Shown here one piece after another: positions 17,389-25,696 of a stretch of DNA of 64,000 nt. Origin of the DNA: Planctomycetaceae bacterium (GTDB lineage Bacteria > Planctomycetota > Planctomycetia > Planctomycetales > Planctomycetaceae). Position numbers and translations under genes: made by a program. Each line of letters begins with the position of its first letter. The first letter of the stretch is position 1. The stretch is taken from assembly GCA_020638955.1 (NCBI GenBank), contig JACKHO010000002.1:868001-932000 (forward strand), read 5' to 3'. The notes under the pieces are model-generated. The model ran no database searches, was not told the origin of the DNA, and saw nothing but the letters and a program-made list of their open reading frames with translations.

Positions 17389-17540
17389 GCCAATCCATTC
17401 GGCCACGTGGAATCGGGGAGACATGCGAAGAGACAGAGACTCCCCTCGCAATCAATCGGGAGAGTTAATCGCAATTTAGCCCGGGGCGTCAACTCATGGG
17501 ACCTTGAATTCCCACGAATTCCTGCAGAAGCCCGCCGCCG

Positions 17541-18614
17541 TCAGCTTTTCTCCTGCTGCAGCTCATACTTCAAGTTCTTCATGGAACTGGTCAACGTGTC
17601 GTCCTCCGTACTGGCAATCGCAGCGTCGAGAGCCTTCACGAGCGATGCCTTCTGCTCGTCACTGAGTTTTGGAGCCAGTTGAGTCAATGCCCGTACACTG
17701 TTATCGAGCATGAGTCCCCGTTCGAAATACGCATTCTGCTGCTCCTCGCCCTCAACTTGAGCGGGATCCAGTTTCCAGTCGACGGCATCAGACAGCACAT
17801 CCTGGAACACTGATAAACCGTCCAGTGAATCGTTCCGGGCCAAGGCGACAGCGGCGTTAACCTGTGTAATTTGATCACCATCATCGAGCAGTTCATGAAT
17901 CCGTTCGAGCGCAGCATCCGAGGGCATGAGCCCCAGCAGAAACGCCGTCTGATGACGTACCAGCGGCTTTGGCTCACGCGATAATCCCAGAATCTGACGT
18001 TCCAGTTCGGCATTTTCAAGCGGAGTTCCTTTTTCAAATCGACGCCCGGCAATCATGACCAGACCCGTCATGGAATGCCGTTGCACTTCCTCAGATCGTT
18101 CTTCACTTAAACCGTCACGCAGTATGGGGAGTGAAACGTCATCGACATCAACGAGTCCCAATGCTTTCGACAGAAAGTCAATTTGGTTGGCTTGTTCGTC
18201 CGAAGCTGACTCCAGCTGAATGAGATCGCCGTACATTTCCGCGAGCGCTTCGGCCACTTCCTTATTCTCAGCGAGCGGTACAACACCAGCCTCGAGTGGC
18301 TCCGTCCGATTCGCTTGACGACGTCCATCGGCCTCCAGTGCCTGGGCCAATCCCAACGCGGCACGCCAGCGCACGTGGGGATTTTCACTCTTTACGTCAG
18401 CAACCAGTTGCCGCCAATCATGTTCCGTCGACGCAGCCCGAGCGAACAGGAAGTAAACACCACACACTGCCAGCACAATAATCGCGGGAACCACGAAAAG
18501 CTGTACGATGAAACCCGCAGAAGGCGGCTCGACCGGTGGCAAATCTTCAACGCGGGGACCACTCTGCGGCTTGGGGGCATCTTCAGAAGCAGCAGACGGG
18601 TAAGAATCGGACAT
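17541..18614 (-). CDS. Membrane-anchored HEAT-repeat protein
   Basis: A 357-residue protein. A Pro/Ser/Glu-rich cytoplasmic start is followed by one membrane helix at about 35-57 (FIVQLFVVPAIIVLAVCGVYF) and then by alpha-helical repeats. The repeats contain NPHVRWRAALGLAQALEAD, PLVRHQTAFLLGLM and ITQVNAAVALARND, which fit HEAT/armadillo-like units with the usual Ala/Leu spacing. Such proteins act as scaffolds for other proteins. The substrate or partner is unknown. The gene stands alone; the start at 18614 is an ATG. It lies between the M16 peptidase gene and the divergent HtrA gene. Confidence 0.75.
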   Translation of the reverse strand: MSDSYPSAASEDAPKPQSGPRVEDLPPVEPPSAGFIVQLFVVPAIIVLAVCGVYFLFARAASTEHDWRQLVADVKSENPHVRWRAALGLAQALEADGRRQANRTEPLEAGVVPLAENKEVAEALAEMYGDLIQLESASDEQANQIDFLSKALGLVDVDDVSLPILRDGLSEERSEEVQRHSMTGLVMIAGRRFEKGTPLENAELERQILGLSREPKPLVRHQTAFLLGLMPSDAALERIHELLDDGDQITQVNAAVALARNDSLDGLSVFQDVLSDAVDWKLDPAQVEGEEQQNAYFERGLMLDNSVRALTQLAPKLSDEQKASLVKALDAAIASTEDDTLTSSMKNLKYELQQEKS

Positions 18615-18836
18615 GTTGCAAACTCAAGTACTCAAATTTGGCTCAGCAAGTTGAGCCTCATCAATCCAGAAACCCTCCATGCCACCTGGACATTGTATCT
18701 ACGTGGCAAGTTTTTGCAGCCACACGGCGTCATCCATTGAAAAACAAACCCGAAAACGCGTTGCCTCGGCAATTGCATTCCTGCCAGAATACACAAACAA
18801 CACACTCGACCCCGCGCCATCAACCCCCATGGTACG

Positions 18837-20009
18837 ATGCGAATCTTCAGCCTGTGCACATTTTCGACACTCCTGGGCACTCTCGTCACAGTTCTCGTCC
18901 TGGAACCTTCGCTGATCCTGGGCAACACCGCCCTCGCCCAGAACCAGCGACCTCCCATCGCCGCCCCCGCCGTCGGCAGCGCCGGAGACTTCAGCCCCAG
19001 CTGGTACGACCGTGAAGGCCTCACGCCAGATGAAGCCGTCAACGTCGCCGTCTATGAACGCTGCAATCGCAGCGTGGTGAACATTTCCACCGTCAGCATT
19101 CGGACTGATCGATTTTTCCTGACTGAAGTCCCTGAAGAAGGGAGCGGCTCTGGAGCAATTCTCGACCAGGCAGGCCACGTGCTGACAAATTTCCACGTCG
19201 TCCAGGGAGCAGCCCAGGTCAACGTCACCTTGTACGACGAAGAATCGTACGCAGCCAAACTGGTGGGGGCCGACCCGGTCAATGATATTGCCGTCCTGAA
19301 AATCGATGCCCCGCAGGACAAGCTCTACCCCGTCGTCCTGGGTGATTCCGAACGACTCCGCGTCGGGATGAAAGTCTTCGCCCTTGGTAATCCATTCGGT
19401 CTGGAGCGCACCATGAGCATTGGTTCCGTCTCCAGTCTCAACCGCACACTCGAAGTGCAGCGGAACTGGGTGATCAAATCCATCATCCAAATCGATGCCT
19501 CCATCAACCCCGGCAACTCCGGCGGTCCACTCATCGACGCACACGGTCGAGTGATCGGCATGAACACCGCCATCGCCAGTCGCGTGGCGCAGAGCGCCGG
19601 AATTGGATTCGCCATTCCCTCAAACCTCATCAGTCGGGTTGTCCCTGAACTCATTAAGTATGGACGCGTCATCCGGGGTGACATAGGCATTACGCATGTC
19701 ACCGTCACCGACGCCGGATTAAGAATTGCCCGCATCGCTCCCGGCAGCCCCGCCGAACTCGCGGGCGTACGCGGCCCCAAGGTCACCCGTCGCGGCCCCA
19801 TTTCCATCATCGACCGCGGGGCGGCGGACATCATTGTGGCTGTGAACGGTCAACCCGTGAAAACCGCCGCCGAATTCCTGGGGATCATTGAAAGCATGAA
19901 ACCCAAAGACATCGTCCGCCTCGGCCTCCTCCGCGAAGGCAAACCCGTCCTCGTCGATGTGACATTAGCCGACGACAGCCGCCTGCAGGAAGAAACTTCG
20001 AAGTTTTAG
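18837..20009 (+). CDS. HtrA/DegP-type serine protease with PDZ domain
   Basis: A 390-residue protein with a signal peptide (about 1-35), a trypsin-like domain and one C-terminal PDZ domain. The catalytic triad is visible: His120 in TNFHVV, Asp150 in DPVNDIAVLK, and Ser228 in NPGNSGGPL. The ALGNPFGLERT segment is also diagnostic. The PDZ domain (about 280-380) includes IARIAPGSPAELAGVRG and ends with GLLREGKPVLV. HtrA proteins degrade misfolded proteins in the periplasm. The PDZ part is interrupted by a RRGPISIIDRGAADIIVAVNG stretch, as in other planctomycete members. The gene is divergent from the HEAT-repeat gene. Confidence 0.92.
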   Translation: MRIFSLCTFSTLLGTLVTVLVLEPSLILGNTALAQNQRPPIAAPAVGSAGDFSPSWYDREGLTPDEAVNVAVYERCNRSVVNISTVSIRTDRFFLTEVPEEGSGSGAILDQAGHVLTNFHVVQGAAQVNVTLYDEESYAAKLVGADPVNDIAVLKIDAPQDKLYPVVLGDSERLRVGMKVFALGNPFGLERTMSIGSVSSLNRTLEVQRNWVIKSIIQIDASINPGNSGGPLIDAHGRVIGMNTAIASRVAQSAGIGFAIPSNLISRVVPELIKYGRVIRGDIGITHVTVTDAGLRIARIAPGSPAELAGVRGPKVTRRGPISIIDRGAADIIVAVNGQPVKTAAEFLGIIESMKPKDIVRLGLLREGKPVLVDVTLADDSRLQEETSKF

Positions 20010-20021
20010 AGGGATCAACCA

Positions 20022-20203
20022 CGAACCACACCAAAAGTACGAAAAGTCCGTTCGTGTTTTCCGTGCCTTTCGTGGTTCGCTACTTTTCCCCCCTCGTTCC
20101 GGAACGCCGCTTGGGAACGAGGTATAAAAGCCACCCGGTTACCATTCATTCCGAATACTGTCGCGTGGGAAACTATAGCCGGGAAGGCATGCAGAAGCAT
20201 GCC
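20022..20203. repeat. Three palindromes behind the HtrA gene
   Basis: First, arms CGAACCAC (20022-20029) and GTGGTTCG (20072-20079). Second, arms CCTCGTTCC (20092-20100) and GGAACGAGG (20114-20122), 9 bp with a 13-base loop. Third, GGCATGC (20186-20192), AGAA and GCATGCC (20197-20203), a perfect 7-bp stem with a tetraloop. A partial copy of the second one (CTCGTTCCCAAGC) recurs near 20601 at the edge of the truncated ATPase gene. The stretch 20204-20545 holds no convincing gene. Confidence 0.6.
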
Positions 20204-20545
20204 CTACAACTACTTCAGTCAGTTGCATTTTCGAGTATGTCGGGATTATTCCTCGCGAACCTCTCCATCCCAAATTTGACATCTTCACTTTCGCATCCGA
20301 AAGAGTAACACAAGTTAAACACTGCTCTATGGCACCATGAAGAACGCGTTCGCACAATCGCCAAGGGTTCAAATGCAATCTGCACCGCCTGATTCCCAGC
20401 CATTGATGTCTTCAGACACACAACATAACACATGACGTAGGCTAGAACGCCGAAGACAGCGGCTACGACCGACTGGCTCAGCAATCTTGTGAATTGTCGC
20501 CCATCCCATTTTTTCAGATCTGTGCGTGGCACTTCACAATTCACC

Positions 20546-20763
20546 ATGACAAACGACTCCACTACATTCCAACACCAATTTAATCTCAGCATTGCCCCCT
20601 CTCGTTCCCAAGCAGGTGCGGACTATCAACTGACACCGTGCGAAGCTTTCGTTTTGGGCGGAGCATTCCTAATCCATGATCTAGGAATGGGGCTGGCGGC
20701 CTATCCAAATGGCCTCGCAGGGCCCAAAAGCTCCCGCTATGGAAGGACACCGTTGCGAGCGTA
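20546..20763 (+). pseudogene. Broken 5' end of the HSP90-like ATPase gene
   Basis: The stretch from about 20613 encodes LTPCEAFVLGGAFLIHDLGM and then GLAAYPNG, which is the HD-type N-terminal region expected before the ATPase domain. In the next frame, from about 20725, the protein continues as QKLPLWKDTVASVLRKRG and runs into the large open frame. One base is missing near 20720 (a GGGG run reduced to GGG would fit). Upstream of GADYQL no homologous residues were found and a REP-like palindrome half is present. The upstream ATG at 20546 reads MTNDSTT, which has no recognised meaning. Confidence 0.6.
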
Positions 20764-23040
20764 TTGCGGAAGCGTGGGCAGGAAGAGGTGACTGCCGCAG
20801 ATGTCACCGATGCAGACGAGAATGCTCACCGCGACGCAACCGCTGAAGTTCTCCGAGTTCTTCACGCTTCAAGGGCAGAAGAATTAGCGTTACTGACATG
20901 GAAGAACGGGGAAGGGGATCCATTCCATTTGATCGAGGATCCTGAGTTGCGCGCTTCGTTTGGGCCGTTGATTGGGCGCATCGCTCATTCGCATTGGTGG
21001 CCCGTTGAACAGCTTACTCATGAGTTCCCGACGGTCATTGGCGCCCCAGGCGGCTTTCCTGGTGAATGGTCCGTAGACCCGCTCAAGCTCGCGTGCATCA
21101 TTCGAGGAGCTGACTACTGTCATCTCGACGACCGACGTGCCCCCGCTTTTGTACGAGCTATCCAGCGTCCATCGAAGGATTCGGCTCCTCATTGGCAGTT
21201 TCAGAGCAAGTTGTATCAACCGCGTCTTGAAGTAGACCGACTGGTTTACACGGCGAAATCGGCATTTTCACCGAGCGAAGCCCCGGCTTGGTGGATCTGT
21301 TACGACACACTTACAGGGCTAGACACCGAACTGCGGAAAGTGGATTCAATTCTCGCTGACACAAAAAGGGACAGGCTCGCTGCGCGAGGTGTTGCACATG
21401 CAGAAGACCCGTCTCGATTGGCCAAAATCATTAGAACTGACGGTTGGTATCCTGTGGACACGCGAATTCGCGTGACCGCAGTGGCCAATCTCGTTCAAAT
21501 GTTGGGTGGCGAGCAACTGTATGGCGACGACATTGCTCCGCCCATGCGTGAACTAATGCAGAACGGCGCTGACGCGATTCGCGCAAGAAGATTGTTAGAG
21601 TCTCGTGCGGACGACTGGGGGACCCTAACCGTAAAACACGGGACAGATGCCACCGGACCGTGGATCGAGGTCGAAGACAGTGGTGTCGGAATGTCACAGG
21701 CAGTCCTGACCAGTTGCCTTCTCGACTTTGGCACAAGTTTTTGGGGCTCAAGACTAATGCACACCGAACTTCCGGGGCTTGATTCTAAGGGATATAACGC
21801 AGTCGGGCGATACGGGATTGGATTCTTCTCCGCCTTCATGTGGGGTGACAAGGTTCAGGTTGTAACTCAGCGCTACGATGCAGCTAAGTCCGACACTCTT
21901 ACGCTCGAATTCACGAACGGACTAAGCGAGCGTCCATTACTGCGTAAGGCGGTTGCTGAAGAGTACATTCAGGATGCGGGCACCAAAGTTCGAGTGTGGT
22001 TGAAAGATGAATCGATCCTATCGCGATTGCTTGGCAAAAATCGTCGCGATTCCCCACTCAGCCTCATGCAAGTCTGCACACAGATCGCGCCGTGCCTGGA
22101 CGTTTCCGTAGTCGTAATCGAACAAGGCGCCCCACCTACAATTGCTCTGTCGGCATACGATTGGATGACGGTCGATGAAGAGACCTTCTGTAATCGGCTA
22201 CCCTCAACCACATACTGGCGACGCAAACGGAAGCAATCAAGCGCAATCCGCTTCCGACCTCCCTTAACACTGGTCAGGGACGATGATGAGCGGGTTTGGG
22301 GACGTGCCGCGATTTGGCCGGCTCCAATGAATCCCGGGGAGGATGTTCGCCAAGGGGCCGTTGTCGTCGGTGGCTTCTACGCTACGAATCTGAACGGAAT
22401 CATGGGTGTGCTTCTCGGACGCTCTCGTACCGCTGCTCGTGACGTCGGCATTCCGACGATACATGCAGCAGCCTTAAAGCGGTGGGCGACCGAGGAGAGC
22501 AATCTGCGACTTGCTGAGGGGCACGAATCCGAATTCTTAGCGGAGATTGCACAGGTATTGCGTCAGTTTGACGTCGATGTCTCGAAGTACCCTTTTGTTC
22601 GGACTAAGGGTGGTTGGATTACAGGAGAGCAAGTTGCTGAATGGGCCACAAACTTCAAAACCGCGTATGTCGTCCTAGATGCTGTGTATGACAATATGGT
22701 ACGGGAAGATGGTGAGTTCGAATTGAACGACAATGTCTTCGTCGTCGAAGCCGGGCTATCTCCTGTGCTGGCACGGCGAATCTCAGCTTCATGGCCAATT
22801 TCCACTTGGCCAAGTGTAGCGAATGCTGAGCAATGGGGAGAGCACCAATTCTTTGCAATAACCCTTTACGGAGCGGTTGTGGAATCGCTGGCCAAAGGGT
22901 GGGACTGCTCTCTAGAGTCAGTTTTGAAAGAGAACAGTCTTTCATCAGATGACGAAGCATTTTCTGGGGAAATTGGCGTGCGTAATGGATCACCAGTCTT
23001 AATGGAACATTTGACGATTATTCGAAAGCCTGACAACTGA
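20764..23040 (+). CDS. HSP90-like ATPase (GHKL fold) protein, truncated at the N-terminus
   Basis: An open frame of 758 codons starting at a TTG. The first 230 residues are the C-terminal part of an HD-like helical domain (FGPLIGRIAHSHWWPVEQL, DPLKLACIIRGADYCHLDDRR). The GHKL ATP-binding domain follows: MRELMQNGADAIRARRLL (N-box), VEDSGVGMSQ (G1 box), and GRYGIGFFSAFMW (G2 box). A long C-terminal region of unknown fold completes it. Such HD-HSP90-like proteins occur scattered in many bacteria and are often in accessory or defence-like regions; the role is not established. The 5' end is broken, see the fragment at 20546-20763, so the encoded protein may be inactive. Base composition is lower in GC than in neighbours, and repeats flank both sides. 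Confidence 0.7.
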   Translation: MRKRGQEEVTAADVTDADENAHRDATAEVLRVLHASRAEELALLTWKNGEGDPFHLIEDPELRASFGPLIGRIAHSHWWPVEQLTHEFPTVIGAPGGFPGEWSVDPLKLACIIRGADYCHLDDRRAPAFVRAIQRPSKDSAPHWQFQSKLYQPRLEVDRLVYTAKSAFSPSEAPAWWICYDTLTGLDTELRKVDSILADTKRDRLAARGVAHAEDPSRLAKIIRTDGWYPVDTRIRVTAVANLVQMLGGEQLYGDDIAPPMRELMQNGADAIRARRLLESRADDWGTLTVKHGTDATGPWIEVEDSGVGMSQAVLTSCLLDFGTSFWGSRLMHTELPGLDSKGYNAVGRYGIGFFSAFMWGDKVQVVTQRYDAAKSDTLTLEFTNGLSERPLLRKAVAEEYIQDAGTKVRVWLKDESILSRLLGKNRRDSPLSLMQVCTQIAPCLDVSVVVIEQGAPPTIALSAYDWMTVDEETFCNRLPSTTYWRRKRKQSSAIRFRPPLTLVRDDDERVWGRAAIWPAPMNPGEDVRQGAVVVGGFYATNLNGIMGVLLGRSRTAARDVGIPTIHAAALKRWATEESNLRLAEGHESEFLAEIAQVLRQFDVDVSKYPFVRTKGGWITGEQVAEWATNFKTAYVVLDAVYDNMVREDGEFELNDNVFVVEAGLSPVLARRISASWPISTWPSVANAEQWGEHQFFAITLYGAVVESLAKGWDCSLESVLKENSLSSDDEAFSGEIGVRNGSPVLMEHLTIIRKPDN

Positions 23041-23113
23041 TTCCGTTTGGCGGGGTGGCATGGTTGCGGTCCCTCATCCCGCCGGCAGGTGGCATGGCTG
23101 AGGGATGACCCGT

Positions 23114-23169
23114 TTTTGTGTGCCATGCTTGCATCGCGGAGCAGGGCAAGCATGCGAACGTTGCTCGGC
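23114..23169. repeat. REP-like element, copy 1 (56-bp direct repeat)
   Basis: These 56 bases recur exactly at 23640-23695. The centre is a hairpin with arms 23124-23132 and 23146-23154 (9 bp). Read on the minus strand, the loop contains CTGCTCCGCGA and the stem is followed by GCATGGCACA, the signature shared by all four elements in this island. Confidence 0.75.
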
Positions 23170-23221
23170 GAGAATATCACGAACGACTTGGATCAGCCAC
23201 ATTGCTGTCCGTCCCGCTGCG

Positions 23222-23252
23222 CATGCCCACGCTGCTACGCGACGTGGGCATG
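23222..23252 (+). repeat. REP-like element, copy 3
   Basis: Arms CATGCCCACG (23222-23231) and CGTGGGCATG (23243-23252), a perfect 10-bp stem. The loop contains CTGCTACGCGA. The stem differs from the other copies by paired changes. Confidence 0.75.
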
Positions 23253-23329
23253 GCACAAAATCAGCGATTCCACAGCGCGAGCGTCTACTCCCCGAACGGA
23301 TCAACGTCTTCGTCGAGTTTCTCACGGCG

Positions 23330-23605
23330 TTACTTCGGGGCAGGTTCTGTCTTCCGAATCTCAATCACCTCCTCTTCGATGACGTCCTTCACCGGCGTTC
23401 GGTGCATGACCGACCCCACGTAGTCCGGTCCTTCGATGAGTTTGAGTGTGTGATGATCAAGTAATTGCCAGACGAGTCCGTGCATCCGTTTTTCTTGCGG
23501 CGTTTCCACAATCAGCAGGTCATCTTCGCGGCGGTAAATGCCCGCAAGGTTCGCAGCCTTGGTTTTCACGCGGTACAGATTTTCCTCTTCGTGGGTAATG
23601 GTCAC
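23330..23605 (-). pseudogene. Remnant of a small protein gene cut by a repeat
   Basis: The 91 codons from a GTG at 23605 to the stop encode TITHEEENLYRVKTKAANLA followed by GIYRREDDLLIVETPQ, LVWQLLDHHTLKLIEG and a Glu-rich end. This looks like a small beta-rich domain. The frame continues upstream to 23788, but that extension is the translated repeat element (copy 2) and its flanks, so the original 5' end has been replaced. No function is recognised. It may be a short intact gene that starts at the GTG, but no Shine-Dalgarno sequence is evident. Confidence 0.5.
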
Positions 23606-23639
23606 GTCATGGCAGGTGGCATGGCCGCGCGTTTCCCGC

Positions 23640-23695
23640 TTTTGTGTGCCATGCTTGCATCGCGGAGCAGGGCAAGCATGCGAACGTTGCTCGGC
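23640..23695. repeat. REP-like element, copy 2 (56-bp direct repeat)
   Basis: Identical over 56 bases to 23114-23169; hairpin arms are 23650-23658 and 23672-23680. It is followed after one base by the cloverleaf element at 23697 and lies upstream of the remnant gene. Confidence 0.75.
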
Positions 23696-23696
23696 A

Positions 23697-23840
23697 GGGT
23701 GGCGGGGGCGCTCCGCGATAGCGGAAGCCCCCGTTAACTGTAGGGAAGTCCGGGGGCTTGGGAGCGTATTCCACTGCGACGATTGCATAGCTTCTCCGCT
23801 TGAAGCTATGCCTTGATTTCACTGGGCGCCCCCGCCACCC
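23697..23840. mobile_element. MITE-like or RNA-like element with 15-bp terminal inverted repeats and three inner hairpins
   Basis: Perfect 15-bp arms (23697-23711 and 23826-23840) enclose three hairpins. Their arms are 712-716/721-725 (5 bp, GATA loop), 725-733/751-759 (9 bp, 17-base loop; base 725 is shared with the first) and 785-794/802-811 (10 bp, 7-base loop), with 23000 added to each. There is no coding capacity. The layout repeats that of the 15324-15421 element. No target-site duplication was identified. It could be a non-autonomous inverted-repeat element or a structured RNA. Confidence 0.55.
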
Positions 23841-23850
23841 GACCGATCCG

Positions 23851-23884
23851 ACCCTCCCCATTTTGGTTTCGCCGTGGGGAGGGT
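23851..23884. repeat. GC-rich hairpin next to the cloverleaf element
   Basis: Arms ACCCTCCCCA (23851-23860) and TGGGGAGGGT (23875-23884) pair perfectly over 10 bp with a 14-base loop. It is another piece of the palindrome cluster of 23.1-23.9 kb. Confidence 0.6.
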
Positions 23885-23907
23885 AAAGATGGTCTGCACT
23901 GCCTATT

Positions 23908-23938
23908 CATGCTCACCCTGCTGCGCGATGTGAGCATG
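23908..23938 (+). repeat. REP-like element, copy 4
   Basis: Arms CATGCTCAC (23908-23916) and GTGAGCATG (23930-23938), perfect 9-bp stem, loop with CTGCTGCGCGA, followed by CCACACA. It shares the loop and flank with copies 1-3 but has its own compensated stem. Confidence 0.75.
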
Positions 23939-24128
23939 CCACACACTTCACCTGGCGCTCGTCGAGTTTTGTGACATCGAGGTCCGTAGCGGTGACGGTT
24001 GCATCGCCATTGGCCCATTCAAATCTGGCTGACGGTTTGAGAAACGCCAATGAACGGATAACTTGAGGCAACTATTGCATTGACCATCGCCAGTTGTCAG
24101 GTGAATTGTCTTTGGTGTGACCTGAATT

Positions 24129-24153
24129 CACAGACAGGAATGTCTGTGCCACC
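24129..24153 (+). repeat. Dispersed GGAA-loop hairpin, copy A
   Basis: Arms CACAGACA and TGTCTGTG with loop GGAA, followed by CCACC. Two more copies in the window are at 43941 and 52528. Its neighbourhood (24011-24220) holds no gene. Confidence 0.65.
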
Positions 24154-24220
24154 TGATAGACAGCGATGGACGAAGTGCATCTGATCTCATTGTCTGTCAC
24201 CGCCGTTTAGCCACTACCGA

Positions 24221-25597
24221 ATGTCTGAAATCAAGAACAGAGTTTTGCTGCTGAACGTTGTGGGTCTGACCCCTGGCGGGATTGGTGAAAATACGCCGCA
24301 CATTAAGCGGTTTGTGGATGAGCACGTGTCGCGTACGCTCGAGCCGCCGTTGCCGGCTGTGACCTGTAGTTCTCAGGCGACGATGACGACCGGGAGCTTG
24401 CCCAACGAGCACGGGATTGTTTCGAACGGTTGGTACTTTCGTGAACTGGGTGATGTGAAGTTCTGGTGTCGGTCTGATCACCTCGTAGGCGGCGAAAAGA
24501 TTTGGGAGGCGGCGAAGCAGCGGGACCCCTCAATTCGCACTGCCAATATGTTCTGGCGGTACTGCACGCATGCAGATTGTCACATCACCTGTATGGAGCG
24601 GCCAACGTATTGGGCGAATGGTCGTAAGGGGCCGGATGTGTATACTGAACCGGCTGGGCTGCGGGATGAACTGGTGGAGAAGTTCGGTGAGTTTCCACTG
24701 TTTCGTTTCTGGGGGCCGGCGACGAGTATTGAGTCATCGCGCTGGATTGCCGATGCCACGCTGCATGTCATGGAATCGCAAGACCCGCACCTGGTACTTT
24801 GCTATCTGCCTCACCTCGACTATGACGTGCAGAAGTTTGGCCCCGACAGCCCGGAAGCTGCTGCTGCTCATCGCGAGGTCGACGCCGAGGCTGGCAAGCT
24901 CATCGACAAAGCGAAAGAACTGGGATACGACATTGCCATCGTATCCGAGTACGGCATGACAAAGGTCAGCAAGCCGGTTTATCTCAACCGAGTTCTTCGT
25001 GAGGCGGGCTATGTTCGCGTACAATCTGCGCAGAATGGAGAGCTACTCGAACCGGGGGGAAGTCGCGCCTTCGCAGCCTGCAGTCACCAGGTAGCGCATG
25101 TGTATGTGCGTCATCCCGAAGACTTGTCCAAAGTCAAGCAGCTCTTGGAAAGCGTCGACGGAGTCGAGCGTGTGCTCGATGACGTTGGCAAGCGGGAGTT
25201 TGGACTCGATCATACTCGGTCAGGCGAACTGATTGCTATTGCGGACCCCAATGCGTGGTTCGCATACCCATACTGGCTGGATGATGCCAAAGCTCCCGAC
25301 TTCGCACACTGCGTTGCGATTCACGACAAGCCTGGACACGATCCTGCTGAGATGTTTTTGGGTCCGAAGGGGAAGCTGCATGTCATTAAGCGTGTGGTCC
25401 AAATGAAACTTGGCATTCGTGTTCCGTTTGATGTGATTAGCCTGGATGCGACCAAGATCAAAGGCTCGCACGGTCGACTACCGGACTGCGATAAAAATCG
25501 CCCGGTTCTGCTCACCACCTGGGACTTCGAGGGAGACGAGCATGTGCCGATGACGGAAGTCAAAGGGATTGTCTTAAAGCGGATGTTTCATGACTGA
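24221..25597 (+). CDS. Alkaline-phosphatase-superfamily protein (nucleotide pyrophosphatase/phosphodiesterase type)
   Basis: A 458-residue protein. The PAVTCSSQATMTTGSLPNEH segment (residues 46-65), followed by GIVSNGWYFRE, aligns with the nucleophile region of NPP-type phosphodiesterases, with Thr48 at the nucleophile position. Metal-ligand candidates follow: LPHLDYDVQ, the VSEYGM segment where many members have SDHGM, and HDKPGHDPAEMF near the C-terminus. The VSEYG form, with Glu-Tyr replacing Asp-His, is a deviation that may change metal binding. There is no signal peptide, so it is probably cytoplasmic. Members of this group in planctomycetes and cyanobacteria occur in gene sets for isoprenoid or scytonemin-like export (Ebo cluster), but none of those genes is next to it. 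ATG at 24221. Confidence 0.78.
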   Translation: MSEIKNRVLLLNVVGLTPGGIGENTPHIKRFVDEHVSRTLEPPLPAVTCSSQATMTTGSLPNEHGIVSNGWYFRELGDVKFWCRSDHLVGGEKIWEAAKQRDPSIRTANMFWRYCTHADCHITCMERPTYWANGRKGPDVYTEPAGLRDELVEKFGEFPLFRFWGPATSIESSRWIADATLHVMESQDPHLVLCYLPHLDYDVQKFGPDSPEAAAAHREVDAEAGKLIDKAKELGYDIAIVSEYGMTKVSKPVYLNRVLREAGYVRVQSAQNGELLEPGGSRAFAACSHQVAHVYVRHPEDLSKVKQLLESVDGVERVLDDVGKREFGLDHTRSGELIAIADPNAWFAYPYWLDDAKAPDFAHCVAIHDKPGHDPAEMFLGPKGKLHVIKRVVQMKLGIRVPFDVISLDATKIKGSHGRLPDCDKNRPVLLTTWDFEGDEHVPMTEVKGIVLKRMFHD

Positions 25598-25598
25598 G

Positions 25599-25619
25599 TT
25601 GGAAGGATGATGCTTCCAA
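25599..25619 (+). terminator. Hairpin after the phosphodiesterase-like gene
   Basis: Arms TTGGAAG (25599-25605) and CTTCCAA (25613-25619) right behind the stop codon, without a T run. A weak terminator or transcript-end hairpin. Confidence 0.35.
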
Positions 25620-25696
25620 TAGAGGCGTCCGGTGGCACGGTTCAGGGTTATCAGCTTATTTCGGCCCTGCTGATTCGGTGAATTGGCCTGTCGAAT

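Noticed and set aside
20215..20592. Minus-strand frame of 125 codons with one hydrophobic stretch
   Set aside because: One possible membrane helix, but no family, no Shine-Dalgarno sequence, and it overlaps palindromes and the broken ATPase start. Too weak to call.
23041..24010. CRISPR array
   Set aside because: Repeats are palindromic, of unequal spacing and in both orientations, with no regular spacers and no cas genes nearby. REP-like elements explain them better.
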